From Podocnemis expansa (taxonomy: Eukaryota; Chordata; Testudines; Podocnemididae), in the NCBI GenBank assembly GCA_007922195.1, contig ML681963.1, forward strand, positions 59,096,008 to 59,160,007: DNA of 64,000 bases. The letters run 5' to 3'. The position numbers were made by a program, and so were the translations under genes. Every line of letters starts with the position of its first letter. Positions within the stretch are counted from its first letter, which is position 1. Positions 33,301 to 46,529 of this stretch are shown here, piece after piece. Below the pieces are notes generated by a model. The model did not search any database. It was not told the DNA's origin and was given only the letters and a program-made list of their open reading frames with translations.

Positions 33301-35955
33301 AGCCTCAAACTGAAAGAACGTATTGAAAAGCCCAAATCTTCAGACTCCAAGCAGGAGTCTCTGCTTCTTAGTCAGCCAGCTCAAAATAGCTGTCTTGGTT
33401 GGCCTTGTTCTTTCCTGGATTCACAGTTTGCATTCAAGATCTGGAAAGGCTTGAAATATGCAAAGATATATGACCTGACTACTGATAAGAGACATTGTAA
33501 ACCCACTGGAGATCAAATAGCCTTTGTTTAATAAATGAGGTAATTTAAATCCTTACTAAAGACAGATTTAAAGGGGGTAGGGAGAGATTCACTTTAGCGT
33601 TACAACATTGTGCTTTTGCATGCCAGTATAACTGCTTTTTCCTTTATTACAGGCTCTGGAATAAGTAATATACTTTTTGTACCAAACTATAAATATTCCT
33701 TTATAGTTAGCACACTGTCTCTGGGGACTAAGACCAGCTGATCTGCTTAAGTCATTAACTGAAAGTCTTGACGGGAAAGGAGCAGAAGAGTGAATGGAAA
33801 TGGTGGCAGGATTGTGGCTTACTGCTTGTGAAGTTAAGCTGCAGCATAAAAACACATCTCTCCTTTTCCGGCTATGCATCACATTATTTCAGATATTATG
33901 TGCGGGGCCTGCAAACCTTAGTCATTATGCCAGCAAAACTCTCATTTTTACAGCAAGAGTTCTGTTTCAGAAAAGACAGTAAGTTTTAGCCTTTAGTATA
34001 TGCACTGTCTTGAAATTGATGGTTATCAACCTAAAAATACTCATAAGAACAAAGATATTCCAGAGAATACTAGTTACATCAGAATCAACTTACTTGCTAC
34101 ACATCTATGGAATTTTCTAAAGGATTTGTTCTTAAAGAAATATGAGAAAGAAGATGAGCATTCTGGCTCCTTCTGGATTTCACAAAGAAGATCTATATAT
34201 TTTTCCTCAATATTTATCCAAATCATATAAAACGACTGAATCCAACCAAGTCATTAGCTAATTAATTCATTCCACTGCATCTTTTCAGTCACTAATACAT
34301 ATACAATTATGTACATTAACAAATCAAATAATATAGAATAAGCTTCTAACCTACAGCAATAGTCTAGCATAAAACAGTTATGTGGTAGACTGATTGTATT
34401 CATTTATAATACTGTAACTTCGGGAGTAACTCAACTGAAGTGAAGGAGTTACACTGGTTAAAATCAGGTGCAAGTCTGAGGAGATTTAATCCATTATTAG
34501 AAGAGTTTTACAGAGATATACAGCAAGTTTATTCCATGTACCTGGTATGAATTGGAATCTCTTTTTTTATTAGGAATATATTTTAACATATTTACTTCTG
34601 GTATGTTCTTTTATAGCTCCAAGGTTTGTTTGTTGCTTTTTAAGCATTTAGAGAGTCACACTCATTAAAATTAAACTACACATTCAAGAAAATCTCAAAG
34701 CACTCATTATGTATCCTTAGATTCTCAGATAGGAAAAGGGAATGTTTCAATACTGTCTGCAAATCTGCACTTGAACTTGATATAATTTAAGTACAGTATT
34801 AAAAAAAGCAGTTGAAAGCAATGAAGAATGAGATAAGCAATACTTGATGTTATCTGTGACAGGAAGAGTCTATCTACATTTTTATACAAAAATGTCTCAT
34901 TTATTTTTAAAACATTCAGAGACAGATGGGTTTTCTTTCATTTTGCTGTTTCCCTGCAAATTGACTGGCCTGCTTTTTCTAGGCATGTCATTGGGAAAGG
35001 TAATGTATTTACAGGCTGAGCTATTGGGGAAACTGATGCAAATGAGAAGATCTGAAGTAAAGCTGAGCTTTTTCTTCCATTTGCTATTCAGGACATTTCA
35101 CTTGAAAGAAAGCTGCCACCACTCTTGCAATATCACTGATTTCCTTGGTTTACAAGTCAATACTGCTGTCCATTTATCTCCAATAGTCCATGTCCAGCAT
35201 TACTCAGACAATCTTTGAGGGGCAGGAAATCCAGGTCTGAAATATTTTCAAAAAAGTATGGAAGGAGTCTCTGCCTATGGTATTCTCACTTGAAAATTTA
35301 ACATTATGATATAAACAAAGGGATGAATTTTACCTAGCTCATACTAAAGCACACACAACCACCTTCTTCCTTTTCACATCACCACACAGAAGCAAGCCAC
35401 TATTGCAATCTGTGCATATTCCTAAAGGGAGATTGGACATGGCCTTCACCCTTTTTCACTGACTAAGGCCAGCCACAGATGTGAGTAAGCACTGCATCCT
35501 TCAAAGAATAGAGAAGTAGCAGTGTTCCTTAACAGTTCAGGAGACATCATTCTTTTTTAAAGCTAAATGTCTCTGAAAGATTCAATAGGAGCACAACACC
35601 CTGCACTTTTAAGTGTAAATTTAGAACTTAATGAAATCTGGCTTCAGGTATGGAAAATATCATGAAGATTTTGTAGCACTGTGCTCATGCCAGCAAGCAA
35701 AACCCTAGAAATACTAACAGAAAAACTTCTTACTGTACAGTCAAAAAGCACAGAATACAAGGTATCAGATGAGAGAGACGCATATCACGTTGTCCATCAT
35801 TCTGCCAGTGGAACATATTACTCCATACTACATGAATATTCTCAAGGTCTTTATGTGGTCTAGTTTCAAGAATCTCAAGGATTGGACATCTATCCTTTAC
35901 CTTCAAATATAGTTTTAGAATGAGTTATTGCCCTTACTCTTAAAAAAAATATTAT
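30400..35955. other. Long unannotated AT-rich stretch
   Basis: Apart from a possible ancient repeat at 31130-31275 I recognise no repeat, exon, RNA gene or strong regulatory cluster. Open frames are short and without domain features. A TGATGCAAATGAG octamer-type word occurs near 35033. The stretch may be intronic or intergenic host DNA. Confidence 0.45.
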
Positions 35956-35959
35956 TCTC

Positions 35960-36092
35960 AAGTTCCAAAGGGGTAGCCCTGTTAGTCTAGTTTTGCAAAA
36001 CAAGCAAGGAGTTGGGATTTTCTTGCACGAAAACTCATGTGATAAAATAATGTGTTAGTCTAAGTGCCACTGGACTCCTTGCTTATTGTTCT
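35960..36092. repeat. Rearranged Penelope tail
   Basis: The minus-strand tail TTCCAAAGGGGTAGCC...TTAGTCTAG is joined to a plus-strand part (CACGAAAACTCATGTG, then TGTTAGTCTAAGTGCCACTGGACTCCTTGCTT). The CTGATGA box is missing. The arrangement resembles the fold-back copies at 30.1 and 54.1 kb but is more decayed. Confidence 0.6.
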
Positions 36093-36138
36093 CAAGCTTA
36101 CCATAAACCTTGATGACCAATGTAGTATAATTAACAAG

Positions 36139-36368
36139 CCTGGCATAAGGGTGTAACAAGCAAGGTGACTGCCCAGGTCCTCATGCCCCAGGGACCCACA
36201 TAGCTGGGGCTTCAGCTTTGGCCCCAGACCCCACCCCACATGGCCAAGGCTCAGGCTTTAGCTTCAGAAACATTGCAGAAATCCAATGTGTGAGTAGGTA
36301 GAGAAGGAAGGATGGGGCCCCACCTCATAGTGTTTACCTGGGCCCCAACACGTTTAAAGCTAGCCCTG
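36139..36368. mobile_element. Short hAT-like element, TSD (T/A)TAACAAG
   Basis: TTAACAAG (36131-36138) and ATAACAAG (36369-36376) flank ends CCTGGCATAAGG and AGCTAGCCCTG, weak inverted repeats. The interior is GC-rich with GGGGCCC blocks, similar in style to 51703-52753. Confidence 0.5.
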
Positions 36369-36376
36369 ATAACAAG

Positions 36377-37085
36377 ACATTTCTAGTTATACCCCTTTGG
36401 TCAGCAGTAAAATCTCCCCTTTAACTCCTTGGAGTTTATGTGGATCACATTTATGTCTTTTAAATAGCTGCAGAGAAGCAGTCAGTGTAGCTTTCTTTAG
36501 CCATCTTTTAGTCAAATTACATATTTTGATTTTTATAATCTTTCTCCCTAAATCAGTCTCTCCAGCTCCTTTTCTGAATTCCCTCCAAGACCTGTCAACA
36601 GTTTTTATTTCCCATTATATCATTTGGTATAAAAAGGGTTCATATATTTGATTATTCCCCTATATGTTCTTGGAAGGTTGGTGAGGGACAGAACTTTGGA
36701 AATGAACACAAAACTGCATCAATATCATCTTTGTAATTGGTACTTAAAGCATCTATCAAATCTGTCAGTGCACTCATCCATCTAGCAATCATCATTCTTA
36801 GACAGCCTATTCCAACAATTTTTCTTAGTTTCACTTTGAATTTGCGTGTCTGTTGGAGATGAACTGCTCTTTATTGAGGTCACATGGTATTAAGAACTTT
36901 TTTGGTATTAACTCAGCAGTTTGTTTAGTTTACTGGCTATGCAATGTTACATTTGATATTTTTATGTGTTTACAGGCCATTAGATTTTAATGTTTGATTG
37001 TGACGTGACAAATGGAGAAATGCTGAATCATTGATATGAGTAGGTTTCTTTTCCAAACTGCTCTAACAAAGTCCACACACTGTGT
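36377..37085. other. Unannotated AT-rich DNA
   Basis: I see no coding region or recognisable repeat. Confidence 0.45.
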
Positions 37086-37740
37086 AAAGTCAAACTCTAA
37101 GGTCAGAAGGAACCAATATCTGACCTCCTGCACACTGCAAGCCATAGAACCTCACCCACCCACTCCTGCCATAAACCTCTAACTTATGACTAAGTTACTG
37201 AATTCCTCAAATCATGATTTAAAGGCTTTAAGGTACACAGAATCCACCAGCAACTGAGTCATGCCTCATGCTACAGAAGAAAGTGAAAGTCCTTTGACAA
37301 ACTGCCCTCGCAGAAAATTCCTTCGCAGCTCCAATCAGTTAAACACTGAGCATAAGGGCAGGACTTATCAGTCAGACACCCAAGAAAGAATTCTCTGTAT
37401 CAGCTCAGAACCCACCCCATCAATTGTCCCATTGATTATCTACCACCAGAAGCCAGTCAATTGACAAACTAAGCTGGCCCATAAACCAACTAGATTTTTT
37501 GCCCTCACTGTTCCCCTTGGAAGGCTATTCCAGAACTTAACTCTTCTGACGGATAGATACCTGAATCTCATTTCAAATCTAAACTTCCTGATGGCCAGTT
37601 TGGTTTTTGCATCCATACTGGTGCTGAACTTAAATAATTCCTCTCCATTCCTGGTACATTTCTCTCTGACACATTTATACAGAACAATCATATCTCCGCT
37701 CAACCATCTTTTGGTTAGGCTAAATAAGTTAAACCTCTTT

Positions 37741-38201
37741 GGTTGCGTCCACACCAGGGTTTTAGTTCAAAGCAACAGCCATTGTTTCAAAATAAAGCTG
37801 GGCATGTCCGAACAACATTTCACTATTTCGAAATGACGGGATCTCATTGTTTCGAAATAAGGCCATCATTTTGAAACAGTAAAACCTTGCGTGCAATCGA
37901 AATAGCCATTGTTTCGAAACGGTTGTTTCAAAACAATGCCTTTCGGATGTTATTTTGAAATAACATTTTTGCCCTTCTCCTTCCCAGGGTGCCTTCCTTT
38001 TTCTATATATTTGGTGGGGTCATGGCCCAGTGAGGGGGCCATGTTGTCACACCTCCCATGCTGCCCCTCTCCTGAAGTAAAGGAGCATCTCCACACACAG
38101 GGCATGCTATTTCACTTTGAGGGTTTCCCTTATTTTGAATTAACATTTTCTTATTTCAAAAGAACTTATTTCAAAATAACAGTTTACGTGTGAACACAGC
38201 C
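37741..38201. mobile_element. MITE with TTTCGAAAT words, TSD TTT
   Basis: The termini GGTTGCGTCCACACC and, inverted, GGCTGTGTTCACACG lie between TTT (37738-37740) and TTT (38202-38204). The interior has repeated TTTCGAAATAA-type palindromes in both halves around a GC-rich middle (37975-38120). The host CR1 reads through cleanly when it is removed (AACCTCTTTGAGTTTCC). Confidence 0.8.
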
Positions 38202-38432
38202 TTTGAGTTTCCTCTCACAAGGCAGGTTTTCAATCCCTTGGATCATTCTAGCAGCCCTTCTCTACACCTGTTCCAGTTTGATTTCATACTTCTTAAACAT
38301 GGTGGGGGGGATCAGAATTGCACACTGTATTCCATAACCTGGCATTTTTTGCTACTAAATTTCATCCTATTTCTATTACTCCAGCTTACAAGACCATCTA
38401 GATTTTTCTGCATGATCCTTCACTGCATTGGA

Positions 38433-39737
38433 AATATAGAATCACAGAAACTGGAAGGGACCATGAGAGATTGAGTCCAGTCCATTGCACTCATGGCAGG
38501 ATCAAGTACCATCTTAAATTACCCCTGACAAGTGCTTGCCTAACCTGCTCTTAAAACTTCCAGTGCTGGAGATTCCATCACCTTCTTTAGGCAACTCATT
38601 CCAGTGATTAATCACCCTGACAGTTTGGAATTTTTTCCTAATGTTCAACCTAAACCTCCCTTGCTATAACTTAAGCCCATTCCCTCTTTCCTATCATTGG
38701 CAGTTAAGGAGAATAATTTTTCTCCCTCTTCCTCATTACAACCTTTTAAATACTTGAAAGCTGTTATCCTGTCCCCTCTCAGTCTCCTCTTTACCAAGCT
38801 AAACAAACTCAGCTCTTTCAATCTTCCCTCATAAGTCAAGTGTTACAGATCTTTAAGCACTCATGTTCTTCTCTGGACTTTCTCCAATTTCTCCACATCT
38901 TTCCTGAAATGAGGTGCCCAAAACTACAGTTGAGGCCTAATCAGCATTGCATAGAGCAAAAGAACTACACATCTCATGTCTGTCTTACAATTCTCCTGTT
39001 AATACACCTAGAATGGTGTTTGGGTTTTTTTGTAATAGTGTTACACTGTTGACTCTTATTTAGTTTGGGGACTACTGTGACATCCAGATCCCTTTCTGCA
39101 GTACTCCTTCCTAGGCAGTGATTGCTCATTTTGTAGGTGTGCAATGGATTGTTCTTTCCTAAATGGAGTACTTTGCAACTGTCTTTATTGCATTTCATTC
39201 TATTTACCTCAGACCATTTCACCTGTTTGTCCAAATTATTTTGAATTGTGATCCTTTCCTCTAAAGCACTTGCAACCATATTGCCATCATCTAAATCACT
39301 GATGGAAATACTGAACAGAACTGGACCCAGAACTGATCCCTGCAGTACCCCACTTGTTATGCCATTCCAGCACAACTGTGGACCATTAATAACTATTCTC
39401 TGGAGCAATTATCCATCCAGTTTTGCAGCCATCTTATAGTAGCTCCATCCAGGTTGTACTTCCCTTGTTTGTTAATGAGAAGGTGATGTGAGACCATATC
39501 AAAAGCCTTACTAAAGCCTAGATATATCACATCTACACTTCCCTTCTGTCCACAAGGCTTGTTACCCATCATAGGAAGTCATCAAGTTGGTTTGACATGA
39601 GTTGTTCTTGACAAAACCATGCTGACTATGACAACACCTTAGTCTTTTCTAGATGTTTGCTCATGGATTCCTTAATTATTTGCTCCATTATTTTTCCTTG
39701 TATAGAAGTTAAGCTGACAGGTCTATAATTCCCTGGG
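38433..39737 (-). pseudogene. CR1 LINE (nested copy), 5'-truncated RT and 3' end
   Basis: The 3' end lies at 38433 (ATAGAATCACAGAA, minus orientation). Upstream on the minus strand are the RT C-terminus (SLFSLVKRRLRGDRI, FKYLKGCNEEEGEKLFSL), the thumb region, motif B ([21 protein letters not shown]), and entry sequences (NPGNYRPVSLTSIQGKIMEQ) at 39.73 kb. There it joins the outer CR1, so a peptide reading through the junction (39626-40021) fuses two different RT parts out of order. Several stops and frameshifts are present. Confidence 0.8.
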
Positions 39738-40464
39738 TTATCCTTATCTCCCAACTTGGTGCCATCTGCAAACTTTATTAACACAATCCTACTTTTTGTG
39801 CCAAGGTCAGTAATAAAAAGGTTAAATAAGATTGGTCCCAAAACTATTCCCCGAGGAACTCCACTAGTAACCTGCCTCTCACCTGACAGTTCACCCTTCA
39901 GTATGACTCCTTGTAGTCTCCCCTTTAACAAGGTCCTTATCCACCTTTCAATGTTCATGCAAGTAATAATGCCCTGTGCGGAACTGTATGCCTTACTGAG
40001 ATCTAGGTAAACTAGATCCACTGCATTCCCTTTGTCTAAAAACCATTATCTTAAAAAAAAAAAAAAAAAAAAATCAGGTTGGTCTGACACAATCTTTTGT
40101 AAAGTCATGCTGTATTTTATCCCAATTGACGTTAACCCCAATGTCTTTACCTACTTTCTCTTTCAATTTTTTTTACAAGACCTTGCATACTCCTGAGATT
40201 AAACTAACAGGCCTGTAGCTACCCAGATCACTTACTCTTTCTTTTTAAAAGAGGAACTAGGTTGGCAATTCTTCAGTCATATGGTATAGCCCCTGAGTTT
40301 ACAGATTCTTTAAAAATCCTTGCTAATGGTGTTGCAATTTCATGTGGTAGTTCCTTTAATATTCTTGAATGGAGATTATCCGGCTCCCCTGATTAGTCCC
40401 ATAAAGCTGTTCAAGTTTGGCTTGAGTCAGAAACTCACCCCATTTCTGAGATCCTGCATCATTA

Positions 40465-43400
40465 ATAAAAAGTCATAATTTAGATCAAGTTTCTTCCTTG
40501 GATTGCTTCCTCATAGGTTTCCTATCTTGAGGTGGATGATTCTGCAAGAAGAGTTTTTGTAGCATTCGGGGAGTTTGAGCTTGACATAGTGTTTACATAA
40601 TCTAGAATGATAAGATTTTTGTACATGCTCCTTCTCTTGTTAACTCTTAAGTAAGGATTCTAGTAGTATCATATCAATGTGGATTTCAAATGCAAATAAT
40701 ATCCTGAAAGAGGGATATTTATATTTAATCTTAAAACACCACTTTAATCTAGGCATCCTGTTTAAAGTAGAAACAGAAATGCAAGAGAATGCTCAAAAAA
40801 AGCAGCATGAAGATTGTTTACTTGAAGACATATATGCCTGTTCTACACTCTGGAGGCTTCATATTAGAGCATTCCCCTACAACTTAAAAATTTGGCTACA
40901 TTAGCACATATCAAACAGGTTCAGATTTACCTTGAAGGAAAATAGTAGCAAATCAACTCAAAAAACATTTTGGGGTACAGAAATAATGCAACAGTAAACA
41001 CTCATCTGTCATTTAATTCTACCTCTTCCCAACCTGCATTAAAGGGGCATGTTAGCCATTTGAATCCCAAATGATATGTAAACTTGAATTCATAATTATT
41101 GGCTTCATATTGCAATAGGTCTGAAAATCTGGAGTCTTATTTTCAGTGATGCTGATAACCCATCCTCTGATTTAAGTTAGTTGCAGCAACAGGTGTTCTG
41201 TACTTTGGAAAAAATCAATCTTAATAAAAAAAGGACAAACAAAAACAGTCAAAGGTGGTATCCCTTTAGAACAGCTGTGTAAATTGTAATCTGATAGTAG
41301 TATTAAATAAAAACTATTCTTTATTCACGTTTCATTTGCTTGTATTTTAAATTATGAAAAAAGATTGTGTTTTTTATAATTTCAAAACTATAAACAGACT
41401 TAATGTGTGGTTATCACTGAAAAAAAATGGTAAAAATTGCTGTTCCAAACACTTGCATTTATACACACACAATTCTTGGAATACTTTAGAAATCATTTTC
41501 AGTGGGTCTTTTTAGAAAACATACTTCAAAACCAAGTTAAGCTGCGATTTGAGTGACTGCAATGTCAGATCCCCAAAAAGCCCAATCATATTTTTCAAGT
41601 GTCAATCTATATCAATTTCCTAACCTTCAGCTTTAAGGAACCACAGCAAAAAGGTTGGAACCAAAACATTAGTGCATTTTGTGAAGAGGTGTCATAGATT
41701 CAGAAAAATCAGAAAGGGAAAAGACTTGTTAACAAGACATTGTTAAAATAAAATTGGGTTTATACAAAATTGCTTCTCCAGCTGCTAACTTCATTTTAGA
41801 TCATTGAAACTGAGAGCAAAAGTTAAACTCGTTTACTTTACATTACTGATGCTTCTTGGGTTTTTGTTAGTAACAAGCCTGGACAGGGCTCTGAACTTCT
41901 TATCTAATCCTTTTTTTCATAATGGGCTGAACAAAAGCCCCAGAATCAAATACAGTCAACTTTCTGAACATTCATATCCTGATCCAAACCCAGTAGCCTG
42001 GAGCTCTCACTACATGGAACTACTCTGAGCCACAATGCACCCTCTGCATGGAATTAGCTGAATACTTAAAAGGCAACAAATCAATTTAAAAACCATGCTG
42101 CTGTCTCAAAATGTTTTGTCTATCACTGTTAACATTAATACCAATGTCACTAACTAGAAGAGGCTCATGAGAAGTATTTCTGTTTTCAATTTGCTTCTTT
42201 TGTGCTTTTTCCAGCAGTTTACATATAGACAGTATCACTCTCTCCTTTTTTGGTGTGGGTCTTTAAATACATCAACAAAAGAGAGAAAAGCATTTTTTTA
42301 AAAAGGAAAAACACAAATGTAAAACCATACAAATTGGCAGGGAATCTCTAGAGGGTAGTAGAATGTAGTATTTCTTTTTCTCACACACACAGACACCTCC
42401 CCCTAAGTTTCAAGTCCCTTTCATAGACCCCCTTAATGTGTACCAGATACTTACAGTGGGATTCAGTGGGTATCAACAGAAAGTGCTTGCACTCATGGGG
42501 AATGATAGGTAGGTAGGAAGTGGGATGTCTCGTTACAAATACTCCACTACGTAATGGCTCTCAGGGTCTGTGTCTTGATTTACAAAGCCATGCACATACA
42601 CAAAATGTCAAAAAAGTAGTCAAGCTTTTTCTCCTACAGGTTATGAAAGATGACAGAGTGGTGTTACTTCTACTTTTAAATACCCGAGAGGCATTCAGGT
42701 GTTCTGGTCATGAGAGCTATATAAATTATTTCTACTAGACAGACAGACCTGCTTCAGCAGGAAAAAAAAAATCAGTCCATGCTAATGCTCTCAATATGGT
42801 CACTTTTCAGAACAGAACTTCCACTGGTATAAATCAGTGTTGGTCTACCAACTGAGACGCTGACCCTTCATATCTGAAATCAAGATGCTTCCTGAACTCC
42901 AGTGTTTGATGCATGATGCTTAGCTCATGAAGCTAGAGTGCACTATAGATCCTAAAAGTGTCATTGAGTTCCTGGCCTCTGGCATGCCCTAGGAGTTAGG
43001 CCAAGTCTTTGCACTCACCTAGCCTGTAGTTAGAGACATTCGGGCAATTCGGTCACAAAAGGCTCAGCCCTATGGCTTAGCCCTGCATCGTCTACTGCTT
43101 CAGATGTTGTCAACAAGCTCAAAAAGAAACAAACACTAATGAACAACAATTCCATGTGCATGCTAAGGCGTTCTTTCATCAGAGGACTTCTGGTAAGCTG
43201 TGGCCTCAACACCAAAAGTGGTTCAGCACTGGTCCCTCCTTCAGAGAGAGGGAGAGCCATCAGACAGCAGCCATCCATTAAGCTCTTGCCTCCTACTAGC
43301 CCATCCTCAGACTCTGAGGAAGAGAGGCCTCTCTGTTATGCCTTTAACTATGCTGTGTTCTCCCCTTTTAAGCTCTTCCTTCCAAATTTTACATCTCTTC

Positions 43401-44560
43401 AAGTACGGTGAGAAGGGGCTGACTGAGCCCATAATAGCTTATTAAACTTATGTGTCCAGAGTGGTATTTGTATACAACATCACAACACGATAAAAATCAT
43501 TGATTTTAAATATCGCGGATCACCTCCCATAAAAGAACAAATACATTTATTGTTGGCAACATCACAGCACTGAAGTGCCTGCTAAGAAACTGGAAACCAA
43601 GAAAAGGTCCTAAACCTACATCCCTTCATAAAGCTGATGTAGGAAAAAAAGGAGAAAAGGTAAATATTAAAGAATCATGGGACTTTCAGGGGTGGACACA
43701 GAAGAGGTACTTGCCTATTAAAGGAAAGCCTGTTTGGTGTCTAGACACCATGATGATTGGCTAAACAGACGTTCTAGACAGGACAGATTGGACAATTCAC
43801 TGATATGAAGAAAAAAACCTACTCCTTTAGAGCCATCCAGATCTGCAAGACTCCTGATGATGTGCTTAGAAAGAAAATTACAGAAGGTTAATGCTACTTG
43901 CACTCAGTTCTGTGAAATGAATAATCTATGATGTAGAGTGATGAGATACACATATTAGTTAAACAAAATTGGTCCTAACAAGTATCTAATGTATCAGTTC
44001 CTTACAGAATCTAGTGTACATTCACAATTATTTTATTACTCATGCATCATTGTATGTTTGACCTACGTATTAGTTATTTGCAATTTATTGCAAATATGTA
44101 TGATGCAGTGAAGTGAATGCTTATTAAAATCTAGCAAATAAGATTTAGGGTCTTTGTCAGAAGTCACTTGCAATTTTCCTGTAACTTAGAAGTTAAAAAA
44201 AAAAAAAGATAAGGCATATCTATTGCATACAAATATATTAGAGAGAGCCTTAGTTTAAAATTAAAATATTGTCAGATATTTTAGTCTTAAAAACTTTTTC
44301 AAAAGGCAGACAGGATGGATGAGGTACAAACTGATTATCTTTTGTGATTTCAGAACTCCAATTTGCAAGCAGCAGTGCAAGATTTCTCCTCTCCCAGTAG
44401 ACAAACTGATTAAATTCAGCTATGTGAGCATGTTTACATCCAACATACTATAGTTGGCCAGTGAACAGTCTCACAGTATGGGATATCTCTGATTTACTAT
44501 TTGAAAAAGTCTACAGTTAAAAAGCAGGCTAGCTAGTAATGTATTTAAAGCCATACCTGA
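40465..44560. other. Unannotated AT-rich stretch
   Basis: I see no host exon or named repeat. The stretch around 43000-43445 is GC-richer and has a polyadenylation-like ATTAAA near 43440, but I cannot assign it; an LTR fragment is possible. Sequence at 42.5-42.75 kb looks repeat-like but I do not recognise it. Confidence 0.4.
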
Positions 44561-44599
44561 CATGATAAATGAAACAGAATAAATGTATACACCAAGTGA

Positions 44600-44960
44600 G
44601 ACTTCCAGGGAACTGGGGGAGACTTTGCACTTTTGCTGACAGTGACTTTACTGTCAGTGGCCTGTCTCTCTTGAAGGCAGCTGTCAATCACAGGCCATCT
44701 TTCTCTCCCACAGGAGTTCATTGTGCCCGCAGACAGTTGTGGAATAACTGCTCCCGGGCGTCAGAGCGGCAGATGGAGTGTATCTGTCAATCATTGTCAC
44801 TAATTATTAACTTCTGTCACTCAGAGAAAGGCAACATATCTCTGCCTGATCCTCTGTGATTTGATCTGCTACGCCACCTCGGAGACAGACAGTTCAACCT
44901 TTCATTATGTGTCACACACACAGCGCTTTGCTGGGTCAGCCCCTGTGACTCAGTGTTCCA
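44600..44960. promoter_or_regulatory. Candidate conserved noncoding enhancer-like element
   Basis: This segment stands out from its AT-rich, repeat-filled surroundings by balanced composition and dense transcription-factor-like words. It has two identical CTGTCAATCA words (44681-44690 and 44784-44793), whose complement TGATTGACAG is the classical PBX-type (TALE/HOX) site. It also has TGTCA half-sites at 44652, 44796 and 44815, TAATTATTAA at 44801-44810, and a TGACTCAG word near 44947. No open frame with exon features covers it. This is the vocabulary of developmental enhancers, but conservation was not tested. Confidence 0.5.
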
Positions 44961-44999
44961 GCAGAATTCTATTTTAGCCACATAACATTACAGGGAGAA

Positions 45000-45700
45000 G
45001 CTTAGTTGAAGGATGTTCCTGTGTTCAAATACAATGGTCATTCGTTTTCAGTAAACATTTTGAAGTGAGATAAATGCAGAGGTGCCAATCTCTATTATGA
45101 TTCAAATGAAGTTAAAATAATATGCCAATAAACTCATTTTCATATGGTATATTTGCTATTTATTAATTGTTAAAAATAATTATTTTACCTCAAACAATTA
45201 AATAAATATCAAAAAGTTCTCAAGGTAGACCAGGCAGAAATTTATGCTAGCAATGGATTACCTTATCACATAGATACCATATGTATACCAATGTGATTGA
45301 AGCCTTATAAATAGCAACTATAGATTGTCCCTTCTCTGGATAGCTCAGAATAATGACTTTGAACATTATAATCAATCATTTCTAGACCAAAACTATTTGC
45401 CAGAATACTTTCCTTACTCTGTAAATGTAGATGAAAATATTTATTTAAAGTCCACGTGACAACACCAAAAGTTTGCAGTTGAATGCTACAGAAAGCCTTC
45501 TTCCAGCCCGCACCAAACCTTCACGAAGAAGGGCTGGAATGGAACCTATCCATTCTTGCTCACTACAGTTTAAAGGTGTGACACTGCCCAAATAAATAAC
45601 CAAATGGTTTGAAATTTGACAGAATTTTGACCCACCACAAATCATTGGTAAAGTTTTTCAGAAGTCCCTAAATGACTTAGGCTCGTAAGACCCATTTTTA
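45000..45700. other. Unannotated AT-rich DNA
   Basis: I see no coding region or recognisable repeat. Confidence 0.45.
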
Positions 45701-45710
45701 AAGGAGATGT

Positions 45711-46045
45711 AGGGCCAGATTTTTGCAAGTATTTTGGCACTTAATACCAGAGAGGCACCTAGCAAAGTTTTCAAAAGCACATAGGTAACTTCCAGGACTC
45801 AAATACCAAATTGCTTTTGAAAATCATATCAGGCATCATCTTTATCTTTAGGCATCTAAATACTTTTAAAAGATCTGGTCCTCAGCACACTTCAGAGCAT
45901 AAATACCACTAGCTTTCAGTGATTTAGATTCAAAAGTACCTAGGTCAATTTTAAAATGGTACATGCTTGAGATTTGAAGTAAAATTTCCAAAAGCACCTA
46001 ACTTTTGAGTCATACTGCAACGTATTTTATAAAAATCTAGTCAAT
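45711..46045. repeat. Ancient interspersed repeat (AGGGCCAGATTTT)
   Basis: It starts AGGGCCAGATTTTTGCAAG and ends near an inverted AAAATCTAGTCAA. In between are repeated TTTTGAAAA and GGCACCTA/AGGCATCTA words. This looks like a widespread amniote repeat, but I cannot name the family. Confidence 0.45.
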
Positions 46046-46529
46046 TTTATTTTTTTAGAAAAGTTAAAACTTGTAACTTAAAAAATACTAGTTGCACTAC
46101 ACTATTCCATGAAACACAAAATAATATTTCTATTTACTGTTATCTTTTAATAGACTTCTGGTTGCTCAAGCTACTCTTCAGTTGAGAAGACAACTAAACC
46201 TCTACCTGTCAGATGCAGGCCACCCCACTTGTATTGCTCTCCCCCACCCTGGAATATGGCACAATGCTTCAGTTTCACATCAGTTGTGAAGCATGTGGTT
46301 TACTTCCAGTAACTTCTGTCTTCCCCTTTTTCTCATTTGTGGGACTGGAAAGATCTCTGAGAAGATCACTTGAACTTTCCTCTTCTTTAGCTCTCTTTGA
46401 AAACCCCAGAAGTCTCCTATAATCTATGTAGTTCTGTCTGATGTCAAAACACAACTAATTTAGTCATTTGATGAGATTATAAATGTGGTAGATAAAAGAA
46501 CTGTATGTATGTACTGAATGGAGGTGTTT

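Larger units (their letters stand above)
37090..40460 (-). pseudogene. CR1-type LINE (outer copy), interrupted by a second CR1 and a MITE
   Basis: On the minus strand RT sequence begins near 40460 (LHSRILKELPHEIATPLARI) and runs to about 39740 (FADGTKLGDKD). The nested CR1 38433-39737 interrupts it. RT continues at 38432-38202 (QKNLDGLVSWSNRNRMKFSS), the MITE 37741-38201 interrupts, and the C-terminal part follows (KRFNLFSLTKRWLSGDM, IRKFRFEMRFRYLSVRRVKFWNSLP) with a noncoding 3' region down to 37090. The same 3' region occurs at 57640-58990. The copy is full of stops and older than its insertions. Confidence 0.7.

Noticed and set aside
43139..43445. Possible host exon with an acidic SDSEEER run
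   Set aside because: The frame is short and unsupported by splice sites or a recognisable family; the surrounding sequence could be an LTR fragment.
44569..44859. 96-residue open frame over the enhancer-like segment
   Set aside because: It is not exon-like: I see no convincing splice sites or domain, and the sequence is better explained by clustered homeodomain-type sites.
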